Positions 36,557-48,100 of a stretch of DNA of 64,000 nucleotides are shown here, piece after piece. A program made the position numbers and the translations under genes. The notes beneath the pieces are model-generated. The model saw only the letters and a list, made by a program, of their open reading frames with translations, was not told the DNA's origin and did no database searches. The DNA is from Earliella scabrosa (lineage: Eukaryota; Basidiomycota; Agaricomycetes; Polyporales; Polyporaceae): positions 1,798,001 to 1,862,000 of the forward strand of contig JABYQQ010000005.1 in the NCBI GenBank assembly GCA_022605405.1. Direction: 5' to 3'. The stretch's first letter is position 1. Every line of letters begins with the position of its first letter.

Positions 36557-36564
36557 GTAGCGCG
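36557..36564 (+). repeat. Right target-site duplication of the hAT-type element
   Basis: GTAGCGCG, identical to 35570-35577. Only 40 bp separate it from the start codon of the RNase P subunit gene. Confidence 0.8.
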
Positions 36565-36604
36565 CCCCTTCCTCTGGTCGGAGTCACTGTTGTACATCCC
36601 TACA

Positions 36605-37975
36605 ATGTTCGCCGATCTGAACGTCCCTGTTCCTACATTATCATCGCAGCAACTGGGTCAGGCAACCTCCAAGAAGGTCAAAGGAAAACAACCGCAACAA
36701 CCGAATGTCGCCGCGCCCGTCTTCACACCAGCACAAATTGCCGCGCTCGAGAGTCGGATAGACATGCTCGTGCATTGTCTGTGACGCGTATTGATGTTTG
36801 GCAGGGTAACCGCTGACTGCTCTTACGCTAGTAGGATACACCGTCCTCGCGTTCAACCAGACCGTCGAACGAAAAGTCGATCCGAAGACATTCGTGAACA
36901 CGCTCGACCCGCTGCTCGGTCAGCTGCGACAACGACCAGGGGTCGTGTTCTTGAAGAGGTTGACGATAGTGTTGGATGAGGAGAGTGAGAAGGGGTTTGG
37001 ATTGGTGCGTCCCGTATCTGCTTCCCTGATCGTACGTGTTGTAACACGAAGAACGCGTCGTGCCACTGCTAGACGAACGGACACGCCGCCTTGTTCGCGC
37101 CCTACGACCTCCTCGCACTGGCCCCGACCACCGCCGCCTCGTTCTCCCTCGCATGTCTCACGCACACCCAGCCCACTCCTCTTACCACGCATATCATCTC
37201 GCTCCCCCTCACGCTCCCCCGCCTGCCCTTCAACCTCAAACACACCCTTGTCCGCGCGGCGCTGAAGAACGGCGCCGTCTTCGAGATCAACTATGTCGGC
37301 GCCCTCCGCGGTGAGGGGGATCCCGCTCTCACAATACCGAGCGGCAGCGAGAGCGGAGCCGGGGCAAAGAGGAACTGGTGGGCTGCTGCTAGAGAAGTCG
37401 CACGCGTGACGAAGGGGAAGGGCATCTTGGTGAGCGGCGGGGTCTTCAACGACGCAGATCTGCGCGCACCTCGAGATATCGCGAATCTGTGCGTACCGTC
37501 TTGACGTGACACCGTCCCTGCCCTACCATTCCCAGTGTTGACTCGTCTTCTCAGCATCACCGTCCTCGGCGTATCGCAAGACGTCGCACACGATGCGTCG
37601 ACCAAGGTCGCGCAATCGCTAATACTACGAGCGCGTAAGCGATGCTGTCAACTCAACACGGTCACTTTAATCATGCCATTTTGACTCCTTGTCCGCACAG
37701 AAACTCGAAATACGTATCGCGCTGTCTTCTCCGAGCCTAAGGTCGTCATACCACAGACCTCCGCTACCGGTATGGAGCCCGCCGATGTGACCATGGCTGA
37801 AGGCACAACACCAACCGCCCAAGTTCCTGTTGCTGCTCCTGGGACCTCCGGGGAAGCCGTTCCTCCTGCAGAGGGCAACAATGGGAAGAAGCGAACATTG
37901 GAGCAGGCAAAACGCGGGCCTCGGCCGGATGAGACCGCGAGGAAGAAAACCAAGACCCAAAAGTCTGGTCAGTGA
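36605..37975 (+). CDS. RPP1: RNase P/MRP subunit p30 (RPP1), with a phase break near the 3' end
   Basis: Exons 36605-36776, 36832-37004, 37073-37488 and 37555-37632 are phase-consistent and encode the family core: LGYTVLAFNQTV, FAPYDLLALAPTT, PRLPFNLKHTLVRAALKNG, FEINYVGALRG and VSGGVFNDADLRAPRDIANL. This TIM-barrel-like subunit helps RNase P and RNase MRP process tRNA and rRNA precursors. The fifth exon is problematic. The only acceptor (ends 37700) puts the next exon in a frame that stops at 37738-37740. The family-like continuation TRNTYRAVFSEPKVVIPQ and a basic KKRTLEQAKRGPRPDETARK tail, ending at 37975, are one base out of phase. Either the protein ends early (about 291 residues), or there is a one-base sequence error or frameshift. 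The promoter region is interrupted by the hAT-type element. Confidence 0.82.
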
Positions 37976-38510
37976 CCGCTATCTCCGTCGCAATATCAGT
38001 GCACGCAGTCATGGCGATGGTGCAATGCCGTTAGGAGCTGTGCAGTGTATTTCTGTTGGATGATGCGTCCTATGTCACCGTTCCCAACCTCGGTCGTCCG
38101 TCGGACATGGCTCTCTTAACCTCGCTTGCACCCGATGATCGAGGAGGGCAGAAGATATGATCATAACAAGGAGGTTTCGGATGTACCCAACTGCATGCGT
38201 TATTAGGTAAAGATTCAGAATACCGGCCAGCTGCAAACGACACAGCTCATACATAGGAGAGAAGAGTAACGCCGCGTGTGGCAAGCGGCGTGGGGCTTGA
38301 GTGACGCCGTGCTTGCGGTTCTCCAGCATTACAATGTCTCATGTGGTAACGCATGCAAAATCGATGGGATTTCATCTACTGGCATGCTGCTCGTTGTATG
38401 CACTACTCGAACTGTGAACTTGTTCAACATGCATGCGTGGCTTAGTGAAAAGCGCGAGACCACTCTATACAGATGATCCACCCCGGATACACGCCAGGTA
38501 GCGAGGCAAA
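37976..38510. other. Convergent intergenic region (RPP1 / FunK1)
   Basis: About 530 bp without gene-like features; both neighbours end here. Confidence 0.5.
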
Positions 38511-41500
38511 CTACGTCCGACGCTTTCGATCAGCTGGTTCATCCTCGGATCGACCGACGGAGGCGGCGTCCACCTCGTTCCGACCCTCATCCTCCCGTAA
38601 ACGCTTCTTACCAATGGCAGAAGGTGAGTTTGTAGCTTGCGCAGGGGGCTGCGTTGGCAGATGTGCAGGCGGCGCGGGGGGAGGCGGAGAAAGACTGAAG
38701 GGACGGGTGTGGCAGTTGGGAAGAACCCCAGAAACGCTTGACATCGAGCTCAAAGAATTGTCGGAGCTCCAGGATCGGGACCACTCGCGCAGCTTGTGTA
38801 GCGGAACTCCAGACCGGGATGCTGACGTATCGAATTTGGGTTTGGGGAGGATGGGAGTCCCCCAGACAGCGTCGTTGCGGTGTAGCTCGAACTGATCGGG
38901 ATACTTATCCTTGCGAGCGGGAAAGGTTCTATAGAGCTCGAAAGTGGAGCGAAGGTTGGCGTGCGACGCAAGGTAGCCTTGAACTTCACATGGGTCTGGT
39001 GAGGTGAGAGTCGATGGCAGTGGACGAGAGTACCTTGAACTCGCGATGGCCTGGGGAGAATGACCTGGCATTGAGGCAGGAGAGGGAGCCTGACGAGTCA
39101 CAGAGGCCGTGCCGATGTTCCCAACCGAGGGCTCGTCGATGTCGTCGATGTCCGGTACCGGAAGGACCTCCTCGTAAACTCCATATATCTGCTCGATCTC
39201 GGGTAGGTTGATCATTGCATAGGAGCTGTAACACTTCGCTGCGAGCTCGTCGAGCACTTGCTGCAAGTCAGGGTTGCTCTTCACAAGAAACGGGGGGCGA
39301 GATACGGTCAGTTGCTCCAGCTTTCGCCTTCCTCCGATCAGGGTGCCGTCCTTCTTGACTGTGACCTGTTCGTACGTCTCCCTAACATCATGCTGAAGAT
39401 CCTGCGTGTTCGTAGGATGAAACTGGTAGACTAAGTGGCGGTAGAGGTGGACGAAGGATTCAAGATCGTCGGAGACTCGGTAAGGCTTTCGAGGATATTG
39501 GAGGGAAAGGGCCGAACGATAGACCCAAGTACCCTGTTACGACAGATGAGCAGGTCCTTTTGTCAAGATTGTGATATACTGACTGAACGATCTGGTTTCA
39601 CAGGTCCAACATCCAGCTCGCAAGCCACTCTCGACAGATCCCAATCGATTAGGATAGATCGCCTGGTAACCGGATCGATCAAGATGTTGCCCGCGCTGAT
39701 ATCTCGATGCAGGACTTTCGCATGTTCCCATGCATGGCCGTGAGCTACCAGACAAATTAGAGACAAATAAACAACGTAGCTAGCTGCACACACCTGCGAT
39801 GGCACTAGCCAGAATTAACGCGAGCTCCTTGAAGTTCCTGAAACATCGAAGCGGTAGTCCGATCCCGTCTGTCACGATGCGGTAATGCACACGCGGAAAT
39901 GGTCGTCCATGCCCCTGCTTGATTGACAAGACCCGGTCCACCTCAGTCAGTTGGAGACGAGATGGCTGGGTCGCATCGAAGGGATGGGGACTACGGATGT
40001 CGCCCCCGCATATTACTGTCGCGATATTGGGTACGCGGTGTTTGTGAAGTCTCTCATACACGACGTGCTCAGGGCGAGTCCGTCCCGGGACATAAGCCCG
40101 CCAGCAGTCCTTGAGGTAGCAAAGGCGGGACTGTCCGCCGGGAACCATATTGAGAGCGACATAGCCTTTGGTGCATCGACCAAAGAGGGCTTCAGCAGCG
40201 AAATGCGGACGGCCGACGATGAATTCATGGACCTCCTCGGCGTCGTCTTCTTTCGAGGTCTTCGTAGGAGTGGGCTCAGGTTCCGGATCATCCGGCAACC
40301 TATCCTCCAGAGCAGCCTTCGCGACCGTGACGCTGAGCTTGTAGATAGGACATGAGTGCTCCGTCGACTTCCTGATGAAATCCTGGATCTCCGGAGGGAC
40401 AGTGGAGTCGGTGATCAGGGCCTCCAGCTGGGCACGTTCTGCGACGGAAGCGGGCGTGGCGGTGGGATCCCATCCCAGCTGGGCCCTCGTCATATGCGCG
40501 ATCTTCCAGACGAAATCATGCAAGTGCGAGGTGGTCTGAGTCCAATCGAACGGTGTCGACACATAAGCGCCTGTCCGCTCGAAATACAAGAGACGACACC
40601 TGTTGCGGAGGATGTAGATGAAGAAGGAGAAGGCTCGATGCTGGTATATGAAGACATTGAGCATGTACTCCGCGAGCTGGCCAAGGCCATCCCAATCATT
40701 TTTCGAACGACGAATGTAGGACGGATCGTCGCTCGACATTGCGGAGAATTCTGCGAGATCGTCTTGTGAGAGATAAGTGGAAGGGTCGTCATCTGAGAGA
40801 ACGGGATCATCTAATATGCGCGAGAATGGTCAAGCGACATTTGTGATCAACAAAGCTAGCATGCTCACTATGTAGTTCATTCTGTGGAGATAGCTCTGTA
40901 TTGGTTGACGGCTCGTTTTGACGATCGCTGAAGTAGAATGCAGCCGCGTCCGTCTTGAACTTGATCTCAGACGGCACGGCGACGTGGTGCCACGACCGAC
41001 GTGCGCGGATATAAGATTCCAGTTCTTCCGGACCTGTCTTCTTCTCTTCCTCGTGCCTCCCCTCCTCCCTGTGCTCCGCGGGGTCTGTCCCCTTTTCCTT
41101 CCTGTCTCTGTTCTTGTCCTTGCTCTTCTTGCTATGCTTCTCCTTGGCGTCTAGCTTCGTGGCGGATCGGGCAAGTTCACTGTCTATCCAGTAGATGCCG
41201 CCGTCGTTGTAGGTGTCGGTATTCTTGTTGTCACCACCATTCGCTTTGTGAGAGGCGGTGTCGAGGTAACGCAGGTGCTCCACGCCGGCAGCATCGAAGA
41301 CCGAGTTGATTACCTTGGACTGTGCTATCTGTAAGCACCGACTCGATGTGGGCAGCGGTAAAATAACTCACCAGCTTCGGATTGATATCTTTTGCCACCT
41401 TTGACCCCTGTATGCTACACGAAGCGAATTTGCTGCGTTGCTCATCCGTGGGCAGATCGCCGGGAACACGATGCGAGAATTCATCGATGGGGAGGAGATG

Positions 41501-41515
41501 GAAACGAGAGCTCAT
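38511..41515 (-). CDS. FunK1-type fungal protein kinase
   Basis: A protein of 934 residues in five exons (41515-41372, 41328-40869, 40810-39794, 39744-39584, 39533-38511), phase-consistent. FunK1 kinases are a large agaricomycete expansion of unknown substrate. Signatures seen: an ARRSWHHVAVPSEIKFK-like N-terminal block, DWTQTTSHLHDFVWKIAHMT, the catalytic loop HRDISAGNILIDPVTRR, and a metal-binding LIDWDLSR in place of the usual DFG. GTWVYRSALSLQYP replaces the activation-segment end, then SDDLESFVHLYRHLVYQF. The N-terminal 50-150 residues include a very basic Lys/Asp/Glu stretch. The C-terminal 250 residues are disordered and end in nuclear-signal-like KKRLRED and DRKRR. The nucleotide site keeps the expected His-Arg-Asp and Asn, so activity is plausible. 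Regulation is unknown. Confidence 0.88.
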
Positions 41516-42706
41516 GCCTGTTTAATTGATGAGGTTCGGACGGTCAGACATGGTGCACGTGTGGTGAGTTGCGGGGGAGGGGAAACGCTAGACAACATAC
41601 CAACGCCGCGAGGAGGGGTCTATTGCGAGAGAAGCAAACCGAAGTGTGCTTCCATTGCCAGCTGAAGTGCTCCAAACGACAAACAACTTCAAGTACAAAT
41701 CGTCGCGCGGATCGGGATAGGGTAGAGGTACTGACAACTACGTACATACACTCCGACCTTATGGGTCCCGTTCAATTGCCAGATTAGGCTGAGCGCTCTT
41801 GGTCGGCTAGCCGACGCATGCAGTAGGGCCTAGTAGGGCTGCTCAGTATTCAATATTCAATCTTACGCTCGACACTGGACGCACTGAAAGCTCGTTGACG
41901 GACCTGATGGGCGTAAGCGAGAGCAAGCGGTCACTCGTCCAACAGAGGTAGGCGCTTCCAAGGTGACCGGTGACCACTCGAACTCCACTGCCGGGACCGT
42001 CGCTTGCTATTGTTTGATGGCTTACAGGAAAGCAAACTAAGATCCACGAATGTGGTTATAACGGATATGCTATCCCTAGAACAGACACAGATACTGTCTA
42101 TAATAAGGGTTACAAGTGTGTGCCAGGGTCTAGTGCTCTCGTTGTTGGAAGAGGGAGAATGGGTGGGTGGAGGGAATGGGATGAAGGCTCGAACAGCACG
42201 AACGGAATGACAAAGAAAGCGATGCGGACTGTAAAGAAGCGTGTGAAGTCGATGCATGGACTCGCCTGTACTGTGCGTTGGTACTCAAAACGAGAGTCAC
42301 TCGCTCGACGACGCGTTCGACGAGCTCCTCATGCAGGCGTCTAATAACGATGTGGATATACCAAGACTTGACCTTCCGAGGATGATAGTTGGCTCCGACG
42401 AGCTGCGCAGCTGGTCCTACGGGTTCGTCAGGGTCTTGAAACGTCCGAGGTGCAGATGTGCAGGACAGGGAACGTAGGAAGGGGTTCGACGTGGCGTTCG
42501 ACGACGCGGGCAGTTCGGCGAGGCTGAGCACTCCGACTAAGGGTCCCAACAGATGTCGGCAGGCCGCAGTGAGTTCGGGATATTGAGTACAGTCGCAGGG
42601 AAGGGCAGGTGGAACAGGCAAGCCTTGTATTTGCTGGCTCGAGTGCATCCGTCTCCGAGGTCGCAGAAGCTTAAAGAGAGGGGAGGGATGGGTGCGGTCG
42701 CATTAC
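41516..42706. other. Gene-poor region left of the inverted-repeat nest
   Basis: About 1.2 kb. A 172-codon open frame on the minus strand (42648-42130) has no recognisable domain and partly abuts repeat DNA; I do not call it. No RNA genes are seen. Confidence 0.4.
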
Positions 42707-42755
42707 CAGCTATCTCAAAAACCAGCGTCGTCCGCCCGCCCGTGGGTCTATTTTT

Positions 42756-43084
42756 CGTATGAGGAGCGCCATAGGACCCCCCCCCGTGAGAACGTCGGAG
42801 TCCCAAAGGCCTCCCAGAGCCAGACGGGCGTCAGTCCGGACTTTGCCTGACACAACATGGTGAGCCTACGCGCATCGTGTACGGTCAATAGTGGAAAGTC
42901 CTGGCTGCCCTGGAAACCCCATATAGCTCCTCAGCTATGATGGCTTGATCTCCTCCTTTATTTCCGTAATTTACTGACCTGAGCTGCAGCGGCGAGAGAT
43001 CAAGAAATCTCGTCAAGACACCCTGTTCAAAGTCCGACGTTCTCACGGGGGGGGGGGGGGGGGTCCTATGGCGCTCCTCATACG
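42756..43084. mobile_element. Inverted-repeat element A (329 bp) with C/G tracts in the arms
   Basis: The left arm (CGTATGAGGAGCGCCATAGG, C9, then GTGAGAACGTCGGA) is repeated in inverse orientation at 43033-43084. The arms are about 44 bp and match except for the homopolymer, which is nine C on the left and 17 G on the right. No coding capacity. A foldback or MITE-type non-autonomous element is the likeliest class. Confidence 0.75.
43047..43063 (+). repeat. G17 homopolymer
   Basis: Seventeen consecutive G within the right arm of element A. The inverted copy at 42777-42785 has nine C. The length may be unstable or mis-called. Confidence 0.9.
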
Positions 43085-43137
43085 TAAATCCAGCCTTTAT
43101 TCTGAGGTACGAAGAACTAAAGGCTGGCTTGCGAGCC

Positions 43138-43378
43138 TACACGCTCAGGTGAGCGCCGGGCGCCTGGGATATCTGGTCGGAAGTTATCTGTAGGAGGGTT
43201 CTGACCGGCGCTTCAATACTGGAGGGTCTTGGGCGGGACATCGAACAGATGTTGGACAAACCAATATGGGCTGGATGACTAGGCGCCGGCCGCCAGATAC
43301 CGTCCGATACCCAGCGCCGCCCTGACAGATAACTTCCGACCAAATATCTAGGGCGCCCGGTGCACACCTGGGCGTGTA
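43138..43378. mobile_element. Inverted-repeat element B (241 bp)
   Basis: Imperfect inverted arms of about 53 bp. The left arm starts TACACGCTCAGGTGAGC and continues to GGTCGGAAGTTATCTG; the right arm is its diverged reverse complement at 43326-43378 and ends CGTGTA. Divergence between the arms implies it is older than element C, which sits on its last TA. Confidence 0.7.
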
Positions 43379-43822
43379 CAGTCGACACCCTCTTAACCCA
43401 TACCCCTCATAACCCATAACCTCTCATAACCCATGACTTTTTGGCATTCCCGAGTCGGGATAGGGGGAAATCGACCTCATAACCCATAATCCTCTCATAT
43501 CACATACCCCATACCCCTGGAGGGGAGTTATAACCCATACATCCTGCCTATTTTGGCAAGACTTTGATGATTGGGCAATAATTGTCTCGCTCCTTTTGGG
43601 CAATCCGTTGATTGATGGGCTCTAAATTGACGAATAACCGTGTTTCTGGTCGAAACGTGGTGTTTGCGGTCTTATCTCCCCCTTGTCAGACCCCTTGAAC
43701 CGAGCGCTAGACTGACCCAGTTGGGCGCTTCACAAGCGCCTACTCTCTCCTACCCCATAACCTCCGATATCCCATACCTTTGGGCCCTTCCGGATAGGTA
43801 TGGGTTAAGAGGGTGTCGACTG
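43379..43822. mobile_element. Inverted-repeat element C (444 bp) with TA target duplication, Tc1-mariner/pogo-like
   Basis: The left end CAGTCGACACCCTCTTAACC followed by CATACC is exactly inverted at the right end (26 bp). TA dinucleotides flank both ends (43377-43378 and 43823-43824). CAGT-starting ends with TA duplication are typical of pogo/Tigger-type Tc1-mariner elements. The interior holds degenerate tandem copies of CATAACCCATA-like sequence, no transposase, and a run of AT-rich sequence. Identical arms suggest it is the youngest insertion of the nest. Confidence 0.75.
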
Positions 43823-44153
43823 TACCCGTGGGGGTGTGCCCGGATCACGGCTACTCCCGGCCGACGCCCAACCGAGGGAGGTCAAGTCACCAGGGCGTCG
43901 TGTACTCACAACCTCGTCTCTCACATTTTGCCGTTAAACTGCTTGGATTTCTGTCAGGCGCAGTGTTGGTATCGTTTTGGCTAACTCTGAGTGTCGCTGA
44001 AGGCTCTCAAAGCCTCTACTTGCCACTTTCCAGCTTCAGACGCCGTACGCCGAGTCGGATTGAGGAGAGCGCTAGCGGGCCGGAACAGGCTTAGCCGTGA
44101 TCCGGGCACACCCCCCGCGAGTGGGCGGGCGACGCTGGTTTTTGAGATAGCTG

Positions 44154-45157
44154 ACAAAGCATAACAAACAGTCACAAACTATGTTATGTGGAGCGTCTAA
44201 TCTACCGTCTATGGTATGTTCGCCCGAACTCGGCTACGTCTCAAGCTTTCTAGACTAACCTTCAAACCCCTGCTCGACAACTCGACTACGCACGGTGGTA
44301 GCATAACCGCAATTGTCTGGTCCCACGGCCCGTCGCAACCAACATCGCTACAGTGGTCTTCTTGCGACATTTTCGGAGGAACCACTTCAATGGACTGCAC
44401 AGTGCATAAGTACAATCCCGCATCCAGTTGGCACATGGTTCCCGACGGTGGTGCACGATCCCCCTTGATGCACTACTGCATAGTCTATGTACGTGTTCAC
44501 CCAGTCGACAGCGTTACTCACGCCTCAGGTCGTAAACTAGCCTCTAGTTCACTCACGCCGCGCGCACACGCGCGGAGGCGATCAGCAATATCACACTCGC
44601 ACCGCGCTTGACCTTCGAATGAACACCGCATGCACACATGGTTTGTGCTCCACGATGTGACACACTTTCTCCATAGTAGGGCCATGATTACCCATTGGGC
44701 TAATGGCTGGTTAACAGATAGTACTGTTTCGGAGAGCCGAGGCTCTCAGGATCTCCGACGGATGCAATGATCACCCTCGCGACGAGCCCTCAATGTTACT
44801 ACCATCTCTCTTCTCGACCATCTCAGCATACGTGGAGAAACTTCTCCCGTAAGACAAGCCAACGAGTTGGCACATCTCGCTGTCCTGTTGCTGCCATGTT
44901 GTCTTGCAACGGAGGACCATCACCGCTCGCACCTTGCCGCGATGATGCAAGTTGAAGCTTGTTCAAGCACGCAATCCGATCTTCTCGGACTCCGCTGTCC
45001 CCGTCTCCTTCAATATGGCAGATTACAGCACCTGTCAGCCTCGCCCACGCTTCAAATTCATTTAGCTCCCGGCCAGCCTGTGTCGCCCCTTCTCAGATCG
45101 TTTCCCCACTTGTCCCTATACTCAAACTAAGGCACCCATACAGCTTTGATCTCTGTT
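44154..45157. other. Intergenic region between repeat nest and EF-hand/ZZ gene
   Basis: About 1 kb. Plus-strand frames at 44.2-44.6 kb have no recognisable domain. The final 150 bp are pyrimidine-rich, consistent with a promoter. Confidence 0.4.
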
Positions 45158-48100
45158 ATGTCTAGAAGAGGGAGCCTCTCAGGCTCCATGACTGTGGACT
45201 CACCCGACTCTCAATCCGTCACTTTCCCTTCCCCCTCGCCATCGAGTTATGCACAAACCCCCTCTGGTGATGAGCCTCCACAACAACCACAGAGTCCCCG
45301 ATTCCTATCTACCTCCGTGGCTCTCCGGGATCGGTTAAACCGCTGGAGCAAGGGCAGGAAGGGTAAAGGTACGGCCGAGACCATCGACTTGCAGGCTTGT
45401 ATCATGCTTACCAGCTTAGCAGAGGATCGCCTGCTCTCTATCAAGACGAAGGTGGATGACATCACAATGATTGCGTCGCCTCTCCCATCCGGACTCGAAG
45501 CAAGCGCTGTGAGAGCCGCCCAGTACACGAATAAGTCTGTCTTGGAAGGGCTGCCTGAACTGCTGAAGGTCCTCCAGGAGATTGCGTCAATCCATCCCTT
45601 CCTAGGCCGTACGTCGCGTTTTTGACATGCAACAACATGCTGATGCTCATGGTGGCACGTTCAGTCGCTCTCTCCTCGTTCAAGGTAGTGGTCGAGCTTG
45701 AGCTCAAGCATCGGGAGAACAACAAGAAGATTGGTATTCTCCTCATGGAGATGCGAGATATGATGGAGGCGTTGAACGAGTGGGTTTTCCGGGAAGGAAA
45801 TGATATAATGCCTGACTGACAATTGCATGCAGACTACAGCACGTCAACGATGGTCCCGACCATCCCGGCACGGACGGGCTAACAGTCGAAGAGAGATTGG
45901 AGACTCTCGTAGAAGCCATGGTGGACGACATCAAGGGGTGCGCGAATGCTTGTGATACATATGCAAAGCAGCGTCGCTTGTCCAAAGTCCTATTCTCCGT
46001 GAAGTGGGACAGAATCATGCAGGAGTATGTCGAGCAGTTCAACAAGCACAGGGCCAACATCGAGCTCGCACTGGCCACGCATATGGGGAAGAACATCGAT
46101 GTCGTCCGTACGCAAGTCGGCACGCTCCATCAGAAGTGCGTCTCTTCATCCACATCAACGCTTCGCTCACGTCGCTCACACTGTTCTGTAGAGTCGACAC
46201 AATCATAGCCCTGCTCCATCAGTGCGATACTCGAGACGAGCAGGCACTTGAGCGGCGCATAGAGCTTCTTGGCGGGCGAGAGCAGGTCCTCGCCGATGAA
46301 CAGCTGCTCGCCAGGCTAGCCATGGATCGAAATGACTCGAATGTGACTCCCACCGCCACGATGCCACCCCGTCGACGCAGTGCACTCGACCTGCAGGCGC
46401 TCAAGGCCGACGATCCCGACATTGCGATCGCTAACAACATGGAGATGTTTGAGAGGAAGTTCAGAATGCAACAACGGGAGCTTGCTGAAGAAGTACGGAG
46501 GATCGTGCACCATCATGGTGACTTGATCGTGAAGGCCATCGCGGACGGCCCACATGAGAAGATCATCGATCCGGTGCGGTCTCGATAGCCTCTCATGGTT
46601 GCGGCTCATCGCTTACCGACTATTAGGACCTTCGGAACATCTGGAAGGAGATGGTAAGCTACTAGTATCCGTGCATGGTATACCCAGCCCCAGCACGGTC
46701 TGACGCGATTCGTTATCTACAGCGGTGGCGCGGTAACGTGAAAGCCAGGCACTTGGTCCTAGCTCTGCGCGACTATTGCCTCGAGAAGATAGACAATCTC
46801 CGGAGGGATGGTCCCAAGACGTTCGAGGAGTATCCCACTAAGGTCACTGAGGACGACGTGTGGACCCTGGAGTACATCAACGTCACACGACTGCAAGCGA
46901 TCATCGAAGCATTCGACGACGACGCGTCTGGTTTCATCACTGTCGGAGAGGCGAATGCTCTCACTACTGCTCGTCCGGGAGACTGGAGGTAAGGTTAGAG
47001 ATCTTTTGCCCGATATTCGGCGCTCATGCCTCTACAAGTCTGCTTCACTGGATGGCGTATTGGGCAGTCGGTGAGTAAGGCGTGACCGCCCCTTCAGTCA
47101 GCAATTTCAACTTCCGTTAGGCTGGCAGATGGCTATGACACACTACGTGATACAGATCGACAAGCTGCTGGAGAAAATGTTCGCCATCAAGCCATTGGTC
47201 CTCCCTGCGAATCGTCGTTTTCTCGAACGATACCTCGACAGCATTTGGTCGCCAGTGACGGAGCTGACGATGGGATTTCGACGCGCTAGTTGGAGCGCTG
47301 AGCTGCGAGAAAGGTTCGAGAGCTATGTGCTAGTGGAGGAGGAGAGAATGAAGGAGCAACTGGAAGACATACGGTACGACATCGATGCCGCGGACACCTT
47401 GTCGCTTGTCATCGGGCCTGGGCGGATTGAAAAGGTAAGCCACCCAGAGTTTTTCTCTGTCTAAGACCTACAACTGATTCATACGGCCTGACTAGAATCT
47501 GTTTTTGTTACTGTACCTTCTGCTCAAGCGCGACTTCGAGATCTTCCGCCTCGCGCGCTCTACAGTGCTCCACAAGGACGAACTTTGGGATTCGGCGAAT
47601 ACTCTCGAATGGGTGTTCTGTGCGGTGAGAGACCGTCTGAACGATCTCACAGGTACGTATGCGACGGGAACTGGCACGCGAAGATAAATAATCGTCCGAC
47701 AGACCTCTTCAAACAGCAGAATCAGGACCCGACGCTGCAATTTCGAGTATTCGCGTTTGAGATGGTCAGCCATCCTCTGCGATTGTAGAGCGCGCTCTAA
47801 CCTGATGTATTTACAGTTCAAGTATTGGCACGACTCGAGTCCATTGTGGTCCTTGGACAGACTGCGCGAGACTCACTACCCCACTTCTGCGTACAACGAT
47901 TTCGAAGAGGACCCTTACGTTGACCCTGCTGCTATCCTCAATCATCCCCTGGAGGAGTTCCCGGACGCCACAGAGTATAGTCACATGCACATGCCCGAAG
48001 CCGTTGATACCGAGCGGTCACTTGAACCCATGTGCGTTCTGTTGCCATCCAGTCGCCCGTGTACTAACCACTTGTATAATTTCTTCAGCTTGGGGCATTG

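Larger units (their letters stand above)
42707..44153. mobile_element. Outer MITE-like inverted-repeat element, interrupted by nested insertions
   Basis: Bases 42707-42730 (CAGCTATCTCAAAAACCAGC plus GTCG) are exactly inverted at 44130-44153. The right arm continues inward without a break to 44091. The matching left arm is split: its first part ends at 42746 and its second part resumes at 43825-43852. The two parts meet at an 8-bp direct repeat, CCCGTGGG (42739-42746 and 43825-43832). Removing the 1078 bp between them plus one repeat copy restores a continuous left arm and an element of about 361 bp with arms near 60 bp. No transposase frame is present. This is a reconstruction from sequence alignment by eye. 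Confidence 0.7.

Noticed and set aside
36164..36604. In-frame N-terminal extension of RPP1 reading into the hAT-type element
   Set aside because: The extension lies inside transposon sequence, and the family N-terminus begins at MFADLNVPVP (36605).
42130..42648. 172-codon open frame on the minus strand, Cys- and Leu-containing
   Set aside because: Considered as a hydrophobin or small secreted protein, but the Cys spacing does not fit and no start context or splice partner was found.
44216..44611. 131-codon plus-strand frame with WD40-like wording (GGSITAIVWSHGP)
   Set aside because: A single weak blade-like match next to repeat DNA; no second blade or exon was found.
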